Positions 54,779-63,881 are shown, counted from the first letter of the stretch. The stretch is DNA of 64,000 nucleotides from Streptomyces dangxiongensis (GCF_003675325.1 NZ_CP033073.1:4712001-4776000); one strand, 5' to 3'. Notes: generated by a model not told the origin, from the letters alone. Numbers and translations: made by a program.

Positions 54779-56956
54779 ATGCCCGGGGACAGTGCCGCTT
54801 CGGCCCCCGGCAGGTCCGGGACCCGTCCGGGGCGGCCTGTCGGCCGGGCGGCGGTGGGCGCGCGTTTCCGGCGGCTGTTCCAGGGCGGACTGCCGCAGGC
54901 CGGCGTCCAGGGCAGCCCGGTGCTGCGGCTGCTCCTGCGCTGGGTGCGCCGTCCGCTGCTGCCGGTGATGCGGCTGTGGCGGCGCAACATCCAGTTGAGG
55001 GTCGTCGCCACGACCCTGCTGATGTCGCTGGGCGTCGTCCTGCTGCTGGGTTTCGTCGTGATCGGGCAGGTGCGCAACGGCCTGCTCGACGCGAAGGTGA
55101 GGGCGTCGCAGAGCCAGGCCACGGGCGGGTTCGCGGTGGCCAAGCAGAAGGCCGACGAGGCGGCCGGCGGGACCGGTGCCGGTGACGGCACGGTGACCCC
55201 GGACGGGCGGCAGTCGCAGAACGTCATCCCGTGGATGAGCGACCTCGTGGAGTCGCTGTCCAGCGGCGGCGCGGGCGCCTTCGACGTGGTGACGCTGCCC
55301 GTCGGCGACGACAGCGGCGGCGGACGCAGCCCGCGCGGCTCCGGGAAGGTCAGCCCGACCTCCAGCGTGCCCGCGGATCTGCGTGAGCGGGTCAACAGCG
55401 GTACGACGGCCGCCCAGAGCTACACGCGGATCGTCTACTCCAACGGCAAGGAGTCCCAGCCGGCGCTGGTCATCGGCAAGCAGGTCAACGACCCCAACGG
55501 GCGGTCGTACGAGCTGTACTACCTCTTCCCGCTCACGCAGGAGGAGAAGTCCCTGAGCCTGGTCAAGGGCACTCTGGCGACCGCCGGGCTGTTCGTGGTC
55601 GTGCTGCTGGGCGCCATCGCCTGGCTGGTGGTGCGGCAGGTGGTCACGCCGGTGCGGATGGCGGCCGGGATCGCGGAGCGGCTGTCCGCCGGGCGGTTGC
55701 AGGAACGCATGAAGGTCACCGGCGAGGACGACATCGCGCGCCTGGGCGAGGCCTTCAACAAGATGGCGCAGAACCTCCAGGTGAAGATCCAGCAACTGGA
55801 GGACCTGTCCCGGATGCAGCGCCGGTTCGTGTCGGACGTCTCGCACGAGCTGCGCACCCCGCTGACCACCGTCCGGATGGCCGCCGACGTCATCCACGAG
55901 GCGCGTGAGGATTTCGACCCGGTGACCGCGCGGTCGGCCGAGCTGCTCGCCGACCAGTTGGACCGGTTCGAGTCGCTGCTCGCGGACCTGCTGGAGATCA
56001 GCAGGTTCGACGCCGGGGCGGCGGCGCTGGAGGCCGAGCCGATCGATCTCAGGGAGGTCGTCCGGCGGGTGGTCGGCGGTGCCGAGCCGCTCGCGGAGCG
56101 CAAGGGCACCCACATACGGGTGCTCGGCGACCAGCAGCCCGTCGTCGCCGAGGCGGACGCCCGGCGCGTGGAGCGCGTACTGCGCAACCTCGTCGTCAAC
56201 GCCGTCGAGCACGGTGAGGGACGGGACGTCGTCGTCAGGCTCGCCTCGGCGGGCGGGGCGGTGGCCATCGCGGTGCGCGACTACGGCGTCGGACTGAAGC
56301 CCGGAGAGGCGACCCGTGTGTTCAGCCGTTTCTGGCGGGCCGACCCGGCACGCGCCCGTACCACCGGTGGTACGGGCCTGGGGCTGTCGATCGCCCTGGA
56401 GGACGCGCGGCTGCACGGCGGCTGGCTGCAGGCGTGGGGTGAGCCGGGCGGCGGCTCACAGTTCCGGCTGACGCTGCCCAGGACGGCGGACGAGCCGCTG
56501 CGGGGCTCCCCGATACCGCTGGAGCCCAAGGATTCGCGCCGCAACCGCGGCGTCCACGACGCCGGCCAGCTCCGCGGGAACGAGGAGAAGCGGGCGACGG
56601 TTCCGGTGCAGCAGGGTGGCGCGCAGGCGCCCGCGCTGCCGCCGCGGGCATCGATCGCGCCGCGGCTGGCCGCCGACAGTCCCGCCGCCGACCCGACCGC
56701 CCTGCCCGGCAACGGCGCGCGCGTGGTGCCCCGGCCCACCGGCGGCGCACGGCGTCCGGACGACAGACCGGCCGCCCGCCCGGCACCCGACACGGACACG
56801 GACCGGCCGGGCGCGGGCCTAGCGGATGCGGGCCGACCTGACGAGGGTCGATCGGATGCGGACCGGCCGGACAACGGCCGGCCGTCCACGTCCGCTTCGG
56901 GCGCGGCCACGCGGGAGGACTCGAACCAGCCAGGGGAGGCATTTCGTGGTCGCTGA
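54779..56956 (+). CDS. mtrB: Sensor histidine kinase MtrB
   Basis: A 725-residue membrane kinase: a basic cytoplasmic start, TM1 (VVATTLLMSLGVVLLLGFVV), an extracytoplasmic sensor of about 180 residues, TM2 (TAGLFVVVLLGAIAWLVVRQ), HAMP (VRMAAGIAERLSAGRLQERM), an H-box with the phospho-His in FVSDVSHELRTPLTTVRMAA, N-box RVLRNLVVNAVEHGEG, G boxes VRDYGVGLKPGE and TTGGTGLGLSIALED. The last 150 residues form a long disordered tail ending in Asp/Arg/Pro/Gly-rich repeats (GRPDEGRSDADRPDNGRP) not present in all relatives. ATG 54779 follows the mtrA stop by one base, so translation is coupled. Confidence 0.96.
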   Translation: MPGDSAASAPGRSGTRPGRPVGRAAVGARFRRLFQGGLPQAGVQGSPVLRLLLRWVRRPLLPVMRLWRRNIQLRVVATTLLMSLGVVLLLGFVVIGQVRNGLLDAKVRASQSQATGGFAVAKQKADEAAGGTGAGDGTVTPDGRQSQNVIPWMSDLVESLSSGGAGAFDVVTLPVGDDSGGGRSPRGSGKVSPTSSVPADLRERVNSGTTAAQSYTRIVYSNGKESQPALVIGKQVNDPNGRSYELYYLFPLTQEEKSLSLVKGTLATAGLFVVVLLGAIAWLVVRQVVTPVRMAAGIAERLSAGRLQERMKVTGEDDIARLGEAFNKMAQNLQVKIQQLEDLSRMQRRFVSDVSHELRTPLTTVRMAADVIHEAREDFDPVTARSAELLADQLDRFESLLADLLEISRFDAGAAALEAEPIDLREVVRRVVGGAEPLAERKGTHIRVLGDQQPVVAEADARRVERVLRNLVVNAVEHGEGRDVVVRLASAGGAVAIAVRDYGVGLKPGEATRVFSRFWRADPARARTTGGTGLGLSIALEDARLHGGWLQAWGEPGGGSQFRLTLPRTADEPLRGSPIPLEPKDSRRNRGVHDAGQLRGNEEKRATVPVQQGGAQAPALPPRASIAPRLAADSPAADPTALPGNGARVVPRPTGGARRPDDRPAARPAPDTDTDRPGAGLADAGRPDEGRSDADRPDNGRPSTSASGAATREDSNQPGEAFRGR

Positions 56957-58784
56957 CCGCACGGGGGGCGCACGGCGGCGGCCTGGGCGCGCGGTGGCGT
57001 ACGCCGCCCTGGGCATCGTGGTGCTCGCCGGATGCGCCTCGATGCCCGACAGCGGGGACCTGGGGGATGTGGAGTCCACACCACGACAGGACACCGGTGT
57101 ACGGGTGTTCGCCATGCCGCCCGCCGAGGGCGTCGGTCCCGGCGAGATCATGCAGGGCTTCCTAGAGGCGCTGACCAGCGACGACCCCGGGTACGACACG
57201 GCGCGGAAGTACCTGACGGCGGACGCGGCGCGCGTCTGGCGGCCGGAGCGGTCGACGACGGTCCTCGCGAACGGCCCGAGCATCGCGACCAACTGCAACC
57301 CGGGAGGCCGGGAGGAGACCAACAGCGCGACCTGCGTGCTGACCGGCGCCCAGGTCGCCACCGTCGACGCGCAGCAGGCCTACCAGCCCGCCCAGGGCCC
57401 CTACCGTAAGAAACTGCACCTGACGAAGAACCCCAAGAGCGGGCAGTGGCGCATCGACGGGCTGCCCGACGGCGTCGTCATGGGCAAGTCGGACTTCCAG
57501 CGGAACTACACGTCCGTCGACAAGTACTACTTCGCCTCCAATACGGCGGTCGGATCCGGCGGGCAGCCGGTGGCGGTCGCCGACCCGGTGTTCGTACGCA
57601 GCAAAGTGGACCCGATGACACAATTGGTCCGCTCGCTGCTGCACGGTCCCACCGCGTGGCTCGGCCCGGTGGTCCGGTCGAGTTTCCCGACGGGTACGAC
57701 GCTGAGGAAGGGCGTCTCCGGGCTGGCACCGGACGACCAGAACAGGCTGACCGTCCCGCTGAACCTCAAGACCTCCCAGGTCACGACCGGCAAGTGCACC
57801 GAGATGGCGACGCAGGTGCTGTTCACCCTGCGCAACCTCGTGCCGACGCTGGAGTCCGTGCAGTTGCAGGGAGCGGGCGGCGACCGGCTGTGCGAGGTGA
57901 GCGAGGAGCGCGCGGAGTCCGCCGCCTGGCACGGATCGGCCAGGCGCCCCGAGTACCTGTACTTCCTCGACGGCAAGCACCGGCTGGTGCGGATGCCGAC
58001 CGGCAGCACCGGTACCGGTGCCGGCGCCGACCGGGTGCCCGGACCGCTGGGTGAGGGGGGCAACCGGTTGCAGTCGGTGGCCGTGTCGCGGGACGAGGAC
58101 ATCGCGGCCGCGGTCGGCGACCAGGGCGCGTCGCTGTACACGACTTCGCTGGCGGAGGGCGGTTCGCTGGGCGACCCGCTGGTGACCAGCGCCGGTGCGG
58201 CGCCGACGGAGCGGCTGGCCACGCCGAGCTGGGACGCCCGCGGCGACCTGTGGGTGGCCGACCGGGACCCGCGCCGGCCGCGGCTGTTCGTCCTCGAACA
58301 GGGCGCTGACAAGCCGGAGCAGGTCGCGGTCCCGGATCTGCCGGGCCGCATCACGGACGCGCGGGTGGCCGCCGACGGGACGCGGATCGCGCTGGTCGTG
58401 GAGAAGGACGGCAAGCAGTCCCTGGCGATCGGCCGGATCCAGCGCGACGACGGCACCGGGCAGGGCATCTCGGTGGACGGACTGCACTCCCCGGCACCGG
58501 ACCTGGAGGAGGTCAGCGCCATTTCCTGGGCCGGTGACAGCAGACTGCTCGTCGTCGGCCAGGAGCACGGGGGCGTGCAGCAGATGCGGTACGTCCAGAT
58601 CGACGGCTCCGCGCTCGACAGCCCGGCACCGGACGCGCTCCCCGGCGTGAAGGCGATCGCCGCCTCCGAGAACGAGCGGGTACCGCTGGTGGCCTACTCG
58701 GATGACGGGATCGTACGACTGCCGTCCGGCGCGCAGTGGCAGAAGATCGAGAAGGACGGGACGGCGCCGGCCTATCCGGGCTGA
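56946..58784 (+). CDS. lpqB: Lipoprotein LpqB, accessory to MtrAB
   Basis: A 612-residue lipoprotein. A GTG start 10 codons before the signal overlaps the end of mtrB by 11 bp, with GGGGAGG upstream. The signal peptide ends in the lipobox VVLAGCASMPDSGD, so Cys is lipidated and the protein is held on the outer face of the membrane. Next come a GerMN domain (TAWLGPVVRSSFPTGTTLRK, TVPLNLKTSQVTTGK, MATQVLFTLRNLVPTLESVQ) and a C-terminal beta-propeller-like part (LATPSWDARGDLWVADRDPR, EEVSAISWAGDSRLLVVGQE). LpqB modulates the sensor MtrB. The three genes form the usual mtrA-mtrB-lpqB operon. Confidence 0.95.
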   Translation: MVADRTGGARRRPGRAVAYAALGIVVLAGCASMPDSGDLGDVESTPRQDTGVRVFAMPPAEGVGPGEIMQGFLEALTSDDPGYDTARKYLTADAARVWRPERSTTVLANGPSIATNCNPGGREETNSATCVLTGAQVATVDAQQAYQPAQGPYRKKLHLTKNPKSGQWRIDGLPDGVVMGKSDFQRNYTSVDKYYFASNTAVGSGGQPVAVADPVFVRSKVDPMTQLVRSLLHGPTAWLGPVVRSSFPTGTTLRKGVSGLAPDDQNRLTVPLNLKTSQVTTGKCTEMATQVLFTLRNLVPTLESVQLQGAGGDRLCEVSEERAESAAWHGSARRPEYLYFLDGKHRLVRMPTGSTGTGAGADRVPGPLGEGGNRLQSVAVSRDEDIAAAVGDQGASLYTTSLAEGGSLGDPLVTSAGAAPTERLATPSWDARGDLWVADRDPRRPRLFVLEQGADKPEQVAVPDLPGRITDARVAADGTRIALVVEKDGKQSLAIGRIQRDDGTGQGISVDGLHSPAPDLEEVSAISWAGDSRLLVVGQEHGGVQQMRYVQIDGSALDSPAPDALPGVKAIAASENERVPLVAYSDDGIVRLPSGAQWQKIEKDGTAPAYPG

Positions 58785-58913
58785 GCACGCGGGCCCGGCG
58801 ACGCCGGCGAGGCGAAACGCGCGCCCGCCGGTGCACGCCCACACGTGAACGCACGCCGACGGGAATGACGCCCGCCGACGTGCGTGTGCGGCCGTGGTGT
58901 GCGGTGCTCCGCG

Positions 58914-58936
58914 TTGTCCACAGGGGGTTTTCCACA
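58914..58936 (+). promoter_or_regulatory. Two DnaA-box-like sequences upstream of the comF-like gene
   Basis: TTGTCCACA (58914-58922) matches the Streptomyces DnaA-box consensus exactly and TTTTCCACA (58928-58936) is one mismatch away in the same direction, 14 nt between starts. They lie 41 nt before the comF-like start, inside its probable promoter. This is far from the usual origin context, so a regulatory role is more likely than an origin. Confidence 0.5.
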
Positions 58937-58976
58937 GGGGTGGCAGGCCGGCGGAGGCGTTGGCACAGTGGTGGGC

Positions 58977-59846
58977 ATGCGGGGGTGGTGGCAGGACCTC
59001 ACCGACCTGGTGCTGCCGGCCGACTGCGCGGGCTGCGGGGCACCTCGTACGGTGCTCTGCCCGCGCTGCCGGGCCATGCTGGAGGGACGCGTGGCGCGGC
59101 GGGTGCGGCCGGTGCCGGAGCCGGCCGGGCTGCCGGTGGTGCACGCGGTGGCGCCGTACGCGGCGGAGGTGCGGACGTTGCTGCTCGCCCACAAGGAGCG
59201 CGGCGCGCTGGCGCTCGCCGGGACGCTGGGCGCGGCACTGGCGGCAGCCGTGCGGGCGGGTCTTCGCGGACAGGCGGCCGGTGGCGGGCCGGGCGGCCGT
59301 CCGCGGCGAGGGCCGGTGCTGCTGGTTCCCGTGCCCTCCGCCCGGTGGGCGGTGCGGGCGCGCGGGCACGATCCGGTACGGCGGATGGCGCTCGCGGCGG
59401 CCCGGGAACTGCGGCGCACCGGAACACCGGCCCGGGTGGCACCCGTGCTGCGGCAGCGGCGGGCCGTGGCGGACCAGGCCGGTCTGGACGCGCGACGGCG
59501 CCTGGAGAACCTCGCCGGCGCCCTGGAGGTCACCGCCGGGGGCGGCCGGCTGCTGGGCGCGGGCCGTGTCGTGCTCGTCGACGACCTGATGACGACGGGC
59601 GCCAGTCTCGCCGAGGCGGCGCGGGCCCTGCGGGCGGCGACGGTATCCCGTCTCGATGGAAGGACGGCCGTGTATGCGGCCGTAACCCGGGAAGGTAGGG
59701 GAGAACGACGGAACGGTGCACGGGCGGAGGAGAGGAAGTGGGTGCTGGGTGCACCGGAAATGGTGGTACCGAACGCCCCCGGGCGGCTACTCCACGCCGC
59801 GGTGGTCGCCGCGCCGTGGGATTCTTTCGAAATGAACAGGAACTGA
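58977..59846 (+). CDS. ComF family/phosphoribosyltransferase-like protein
   Basis: A 289-residue protein. The N-terminal zinc-ribbon-like part has LVLPADCAGCGAPRTVLCPR with four Cys, then the phosphoribosyltransferase fold: VHAVAPYAAEVRTLLLAHKE, VLLVPVPSARWAVRARGHDP, LDARRRLENLAGALEV, and the PRPP loop RVVLVDDLMTTGASLAEAAR. In competent bacteria ComF helps DNA uptake; in actinobacteria its job is unknown. The C-terminal 60 residues after the fold (RNGARAEERKWVLGAPEMVV) are poorly conserved. ATG 58977 is chosen because the conserved part starts there; in-frame starts further upstream would cover the DnaA boxes. Confidence 0.85.
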   Translation: MRGWWQDLTDLVLPADCAGCGAPRTVLCPRCRAMLEGRVARRVRPVPEPAGLPVVHAVAPYAAEVRTLLLAHKERGALALAGTLGAALAAAVRAGLRGQAAGGGPGGRPRRGPVLLVPVPSARWAVRARGHDPVRRMALAAARELRRTGTPARVAPVLRQRRAVADQAGLDARRRLENLAGALEVTAGGGRLLGAGRVVLVDDLMTTGASLAEAARALRAATVSRLDGRTAVYAAVTREGRGERRNGARAEERKWVLGAPEMVVPNAPGRLLHAAVVAAPWDSFEMNRN

Positions 59847-60169
59847 CCGTCGACCTGCGTCGTTGCAGGTAGTGAGAAGGGTGTGAGACGGGTTATTCAC
59901 TCCGACGGATGTACGTCGGAGTAGAGGGTGACGCCATCCGTCCGGGCGAGATATGTTCGGTTGAGAGGAAAGGCGCAGGCCACGCCTCTCATATCCGAAT
60001 GCCGTGCTGCGGGATTTTCTCAATCACCCGCACCGGTGGGGTGGAGATCTCGTCCATGGGGGAGGAGGAGGTGGAAGTCACCGAGTCAGCGGTCCGGTGA
60101 TCACCGGACCTGGTGCGAAAGGGAGACGCTCCGCCGAGACAGCGGAGCGATCCGGGAACGGAGTTCTGC
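59847..60169 (+). promoter_or_regulatory. hpf leader with two hairpins
   Basis: This 323-nt non-coding stretch holds ACTCCGAC (59899-59906) facing GTCGGAGT (59915-59922), an 8-bp stem with 8-nt spacer, either the comF terminator or an operator. A second stem, CGCTCCGC with GCGGAGCG (60127-60149, 7-nt loop), ends 20 nt before the hpf start. Hairpins this close to a start can affect translation. No promoter could be assigned with confidence. In-frame hpf extensions into the region lack family homology. Confidence 0.5.
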
Positions 60170-60865
60170 GTGGACATCGTCGTCAAAGGCCGCAAGACCG
60201 AGGTGCCCGAGCGGTTCCGCAAGCACGTGGCCGAGAAGCTGAAGCTGGAGAAGATCCAGAAGCTCGATGGCAAGGTGATCAGCCTCGACGTCGAGGTGTC
60301 CAAGGAGCCCAACCCCCGACAGGCCGACCGCTGTGACCGAGTGGAGATCACGCTCCGCTCCCGCGGTCCGGTGATCCGGGCGGAGGCAGCGGCCAGCGAC
60401 CCGTACGCGGCACTCGACCTGGCGGCGGAGAAGCTGGACGCCCGGCTCCGCAAGCAGCACGACAAGCGGTACTCACGCCGGGGCGCGCACCGGGTGTCGC
60501 CGGCGGAGATCGCCGACCACGTCCCGGACGTGGCGACGCTGGACGACAACGGCCTCCTCGTCCCGGCGGAGGAGCAGCAGGACGCGGTGCCGACCAAGAG
60601 GATCGGCCCGCTGGAGGTCAAGGGCGAAGGCCCCCTCGTCGTCCGCGAGAAGACCCACGTCGCCTCCCCGATGGCCCTCGACCAGGCCCTCTACGAGATG
60701 GAACTGGTCGGCCACGACTTCTATCTGTTCGTCGACGCCGAGACGAAGGAACCGAGCGTCGTCTACCGTCGGCACGCCTACGACTACGGTGTGATCCACC
60801 TCAGCACGGACCCGATGGTCACCGAGACGGACCCCCACGCGGCGGGTGGCACGCTGGGCGGCTGA
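60170..60865 (+). CDS. hpf: Long-form ribosome hibernation promoting factor
   Basis: A 231-residue HPF/RaiA-type protein. The N-terminal S30AE domain (about 1-105) includes DIVVKGRKTEVPERFRKHVA, EKLKLEKIQKLDGKVISLDV, and PYAALDLAAEKLDARLRKQH. A linker and the C-terminal dimerisation domain (KTHVASPMALDQALYEMELV, GHDFYLFVDAETKEPSVVYR, RHAYDYGVIHL) follow. The long form links two 70S ribosomes into inactive 100S dimers in stationary phase. GTG 60170 has ACGGAG 6 nt upstream and is the normal family start; an earlier GTG at 60113 would add 19 non-conserved residues. Confidence 0.95.
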   Translation: MDIVVKGRKTEVPERFRKHVAEKLKLEKIQKLDGKVISLDVEVSKEPNPRQADRCDRVEITLRSRGPVIRAEAAASDPYAALDLAAEKLDARLRKQHDKRYSRRGAHRVSPAEIADHVPDVATLDDNGLLVPAEEQQDAVPTKRIGPLEVKGEGPLVVREKTHVASPMALDQALYEMELVGHDFYLFVDAETKEPSVVYRRHAYDYGVIHLSTDPMVTETDPHAAGGTLGG

Positions 60866-60888
60866 CCCGCCCGGCCTGAAGCTCGGCC

Positions 60889-60925
60889 GGTGCCCCTGGA
60901 GCGCCTGTGCGCCCCCAGGGGCACC
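60889..60925. terminator. hpf terminator
   Basis: GGTGCCCCTGG (60889-60899) and CCAGGGGCACC (60915-60925) form a perfect 11-bp stem with a 15-nt loop, 23 nt after the hpf stop. Confidence 0.75.
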
Positions 60926-61069
60926 GATGTGCGACCACTTCACGCCCCGCACGGCACCTCGGTGCCGCCCGGGCATGGAATCATGGCCGCACCGGCCCAA
61001 CCGGTGGGCCGCTGCCTTGGGTTGGCGATGGCACAGGACCACAGGCCACAGCCTTCAGGGGGAGGAACG

Positions 61070-61816
61070 ATGGCGGACACCTTCGGACCCATGCGGGACG
61101 GGGGCGCCGGCGACGATGTCATCGGCAGGGGCCCGGACGCGGACTCCGCACGCAAGGAGCCGATCAGGGTCCTGGTCGTGGACGACCACGCCCTCTTCCG
61201 GCGCGGCCTGGAGATCGTCCTCGCGGCCGAGGAGGACATCCAGGTCGTCGGCGAGGCGGGTGACGGCGCCGAGGCCGTCGACAAGGCCGCCGACCTGCTG
61301 CCCGACATCGTGCTGATGGACGTCCGCATGCCCCGGCGCGGCGGTATCGAGGCCTGCACCTCCATCAAGGAGGTCGCGCCCAGCGCGAAGATCATCATGC
61401 TGACGATCAGCGACGAGGAGGCCGACCTCTACGACGCGATCAAGGCGGGCGCGACCGGATACCTGCTCAAGGAGATCTCGACCGACGAGGTGGCCACGGC
61501 CATTCGCGCGGTGGCCGACGGGCAGTCGCAGATCAGCCCGTCGATGGCGTCGAAACTCCTCACCGAGTTCAAGTCGATGATCCAGCGCACCGACGAGCGC
61601 CGGCTGGTGCCCGCGCCCCGGCTGACGGACCGGGAGCTGGAGGTCCTCAAGCTCGTCGCGACCGGGATGAACAACCGGGACATCGCCAAGGAGTTGTTCA
61701 TCTCCGAGAACACCGTGAAGAACCACGTCCGCAACATCCTGGAGAAGTTGCAGCTTCATTCCCGGATGGAGGCCGTGGTCTACGCGATGCGGGAGAAGAT
61801 CCTCGAGATCCGCTAG
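61070..61816 (+). CDS. NarL/FixJ-family response regulator, no adjacent kinase
   Basis: A 248-residue regulator. An N-terminal extension of about 30 residues precedes the receiver domain (acidic Asp38/Asp39 in IRVLVVDDHALFRRGL, phospho-acceptor Asp84 in IVLMDVRMPRRGG, Thr in IIMLTISDEE, Lys in YLLKEIST). A linker rich in Ser, Lys and Arg leads to the LuxR-type DNA-binding domain (LTDRELEVLKLVATGMNNRD, IAKELFISENTVKNHVRNIL). ATG 61070 has GGGGGAGGAAC upstream, an ideal site. No sensor kinase gene lies next to it, so its partner is elsewhere. Its place between hpf and secA suggests control of growth or secretion, but this is only inference. Confidence 0.93.
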   Translation: MADTFGPMRDGGAGDDVIGRGPDADSARKEPIRVLVVDDHALFRRGLEIVLAAEEDIQVVGEAGDGAEAVDKAADLLPDIVLMDVRMPRRGGIEACTSIKEVAPSAKIIMLTISDEEADLYDAIKAGATGYLLKEISTDEVATAIRAVADGQSQISPSMASKLLTEFKSMIQRTDERRLVPAPRLTDRELEVLKLVATGMNNRDIAKELFISENTVKNHVRNILEKLQLHSRMEAVVYAMREKILEIR

Positions 61817-61825
61817 CCCTGTCCG

Positions 61826-63007
61826 CTAGCCCTGTCCGAGCAGCACGGACAGTTCCCTGGTGAGGGGCTCGCGCAGCTCGGGCGCGTCCACGCGTTCCAC
61901 GCGCACGTCCGTGCAGTTCACCCATATCGCCGCCTCGACGAGGGCCTGGGCGACCGCCGGGGCCGCCTTCGGGCCGTCCAGGGTGACCTGCTTGGCCACC
62001 AGGGTGTGGCCCTCGCGGGCCGGGTCGACCCGCCCGACCAGCCGGCCGCCGGCGAGCACCGGCATCGCGAAGTAGCCGTAGACCCGTTTGGGCCGGGGCA
62101 CGTACGCCTCCAGGCGGTGGGTGAAGCCGAAGATCCGCTCCGTGCGCGCCCGCTCCCAGACCAGGGAGTCGAACGGCGACAGCAGCGTGGTGCGGTGCCG
62201 GCCGCGCGGCGGCGTGGCCAGGGCCGCCGGGTCGGCCCAGGCCGGCCTGCCCCAGCCCTCGACCTCCACCGGCACCAGACCCGAGTCGGCGATCACCGCG
62301 TCGACCTGCTCGCCCTTGAGGCGGTGGTAGTCGGCGATGTCCGCGCGCGTACCCACACCGAGGGACTCGCCCGCCAGCCGGACCAGGCGGCGCAGACACG
62401 CGGTGTCGTCCAGTTCGTCGTGCAGCAGTTCCTCGGGGATCGCGCGCTCGGCCAGGTCGTACACCCGCTTCCACCCGCGCCGTTCCACGCACACCACCTC
62501 GCCGTACATCAGCGCACGCTCGACGGCGACCTTGGTGCCCGACCAGTCCCACCATTCGCTCGTCCGCTTCGCACCGCCCAGCTCCGTGGCGGTCAGCGGG
62601 CCCTCCGCGCGCAACTGCTTGACGACCTGGTCGTACACGCCGGCCGGGAGGTCGTGGTTCCAGTGCGGGCGGTTGCGGTAGGCGCGGCGGCGGAAGGCGA
62701 GGTGCGGCCACTCCTCGACGGGGAGGATGCAGGCCGCGTGCGACCAGTACTCGAAGGCGTGGCCGTCCGACCAGTACGCGGCCTCCACGGCCTTGCGGCC
62801 GACCGCGCCCAGGCGGGCGTACGGCACGAATTCGTGGGAGCGGGCGAGGACCGAGATCGTGTCGAGCTGCACCGCGCCGAGGTGGCGCAGCACCCCGCGG
62901 ACACCGGCACGCCGGTCGGGCGCGCCGAGGAGGCCCTGGGCCCGCAGCACGATCCGGCGGGCGTCGTCCGCGGTGAGGGTGGTGGTGGGGCGCGGGAGGG
63001 TCGTCAT
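61826..63007 (-). CDS. Winged-helix DNA glycosylase, YcaQ/AlkZ family
   Basis: A 393-residue protein of the HTH_42/YcaQ superfamily. The N-terminal winged helices contain the catalytic Gln-x-Asp motif in LGAVQLDTISVLARSHEFVP; EYWSHAACILPVEEWPHLAF is also diagnostic. Later stretches are GTKVAVERALMYGEVVCVER, TLLSPFDSLVWERARTERIF and YVPRPKRVYGYFAMPVLAGG. YcaQ unhooks interstrand crosslinks, and Streptomyces AlkZ protects producers of azinomycin; the ordinary spread of this group makes a general repair role more likely here. ATG 63007 begins TTLPRPTTTLTADDARRIVL. Confidence 0.9.
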   Translation of the reverse strand: MTTLPRPTTTLTADDARRIVLRAQGLLGAPDRRAGVRGVLRHLGAVQLDTISVLARSHEFVPYARLGAVGRKAVEAAYWSDGHAFEYWSHAACILPVEEWPHLAFRRRAYRNRPHWNHDLPAGVYDQVVKQLRAEGPLTATELGGAKRTSEWWDWSGTKVAVERALMYGEVVCVERRGWKRVYDLAERAIPEELLHDELDDTACLRRLVRLAGESLGVGTRADIADYHRLKGEQVDAVIADSGLVPVEVEGWGRPAWADPAALATPPRGRHRTTLLSPFDSLVWERARTERIFGFTHRLEAYVPRPKRVYGYFAMPVLAGGRLVGRVDPAREGHTLVAKQVTLDGPKAAPAVAQALVEAAIWVNCTDVRVERVDAPELREPLTRELSVLLGQG

Positions 63008-63059
63008 GCGTCGGACGATAGAGGGTGCCACTGACAACCCGCGCCGAGCTGTGGCTGCG

Positions 63060-63629
63060 TCACGAACGGGCGGGCAGGTAGGGGGTGGTGGAGGGCAGGC
63101 CGAGGTCCGAGGGGAGGAGGGAGCCGACCCAGCAGTCCCGGCGTACTCCCTTGTTGTTGAGGGCGGAGCGCAGGGTGCCCTCGACGGTGAAGCCCGCGTG
63201 TTCGGCCACCGCGCGGGAGGCGTGGTTGCCCACCTCGGCGCGCCATTCGACCCGGTCGACGCCGACCTCGGTGAAGAGCCACCGGCAGGCGGTGAGGGTG
63301 GCCTCGGTCGTGTAGCCGTTGCCGCGGTGTTCCCGGGCCGCCCAGAAGCCGATCTCGGCCGTGCCCAGTGAACGCATCGTCAGGCCGAGCATGCCGGCCA
63401 GTGCGCCGCCGGTGAGGAACACGCCGAAACCGAACATCGACGCCTGCGCCCAGCCGTCGGGCACGATCTGCTCGGTGAAGGTGAACGCGTGTTCGGGCAG
63501 ATAGGGCGAGGGGATCGTCGTCCAGCGCTGGATGTCGGGGTCCTGTACGGCCACGTACACCGCGTCGGTGTCGGCGGGGCCGACGGCGCGGAGCACGAGG
63601 CGGTCCGTGGTGAGGGTGACGGGTCGCAT
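63060..63629 (-). CDS. GNAT family N-acetyltransferase
   Basis: A 189-residue acetyltransferase of the RimJ/RimL type. The N-terminal VTLTTDRLVLRAVGPADTDA, the acetyl-CoA-binding pyrophosphate loop GFWAAREHRGNGYTTEATLT, and the C-terminal VGNHASRAVAEHAGFTVEGT with DCWVGSLLPSDLGL are all typical. The substrate cannot be told. ATG 63629 (RPVTLTTD) is chosen because family proteins start there; an in-frame ATG at 63665 would add 12 residues and also lacks a ribosome site. It lies 52 nt upstream of the YcaQ-like gene on the same strand and may share its message. Confidence 0.85.
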   Translation of the reverse strand: MRPVTLTTDRLVLRAVGPADTDAVYVAVQDPDIQRWTTIPSPYLPEHAFTFTEQIVPDGWAQASMFGFGVFLTGGALAGMLGLTMRSLGTAEIGFWAAREHRGNGYTTEATLTACRWLFTEVGVDRVEWRAEVGNHASRAVAEHAGFTVEGTLRSALNNKGVRRDCWVGSLLPSDLGLPSTTPYLPARS

Positions 63630-63881
63630 CGCCCGATTCTGCTCGGCGCGCCGCCGGGTGGCCATCAGGTTTCGCGTTGTGTGACCGGGTGATCACGTTT
63701 CGCGCAAATCCCGGTCAGATGCGGCACTATCCGGCCGCCCCGTCCGTTGTTCCGGGTGAAGCAGCCGTCGCGCCGCCAGGCCTCCCGGCGCAGCCGGGTC
63801 CTCGCATACGATGGCCGTTGCTCAGTACGTCACAAGGAACCTCGACCGTCCCAGGCCCGACCGGCAAGGAGACCAGCCCCC

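Noticed and set aside
58914..58936. Chromosomal replication origin from DnaA boxes
   Set aside because: Only two boxes, with no dnaA, dnaN or dense box cluster nearby.
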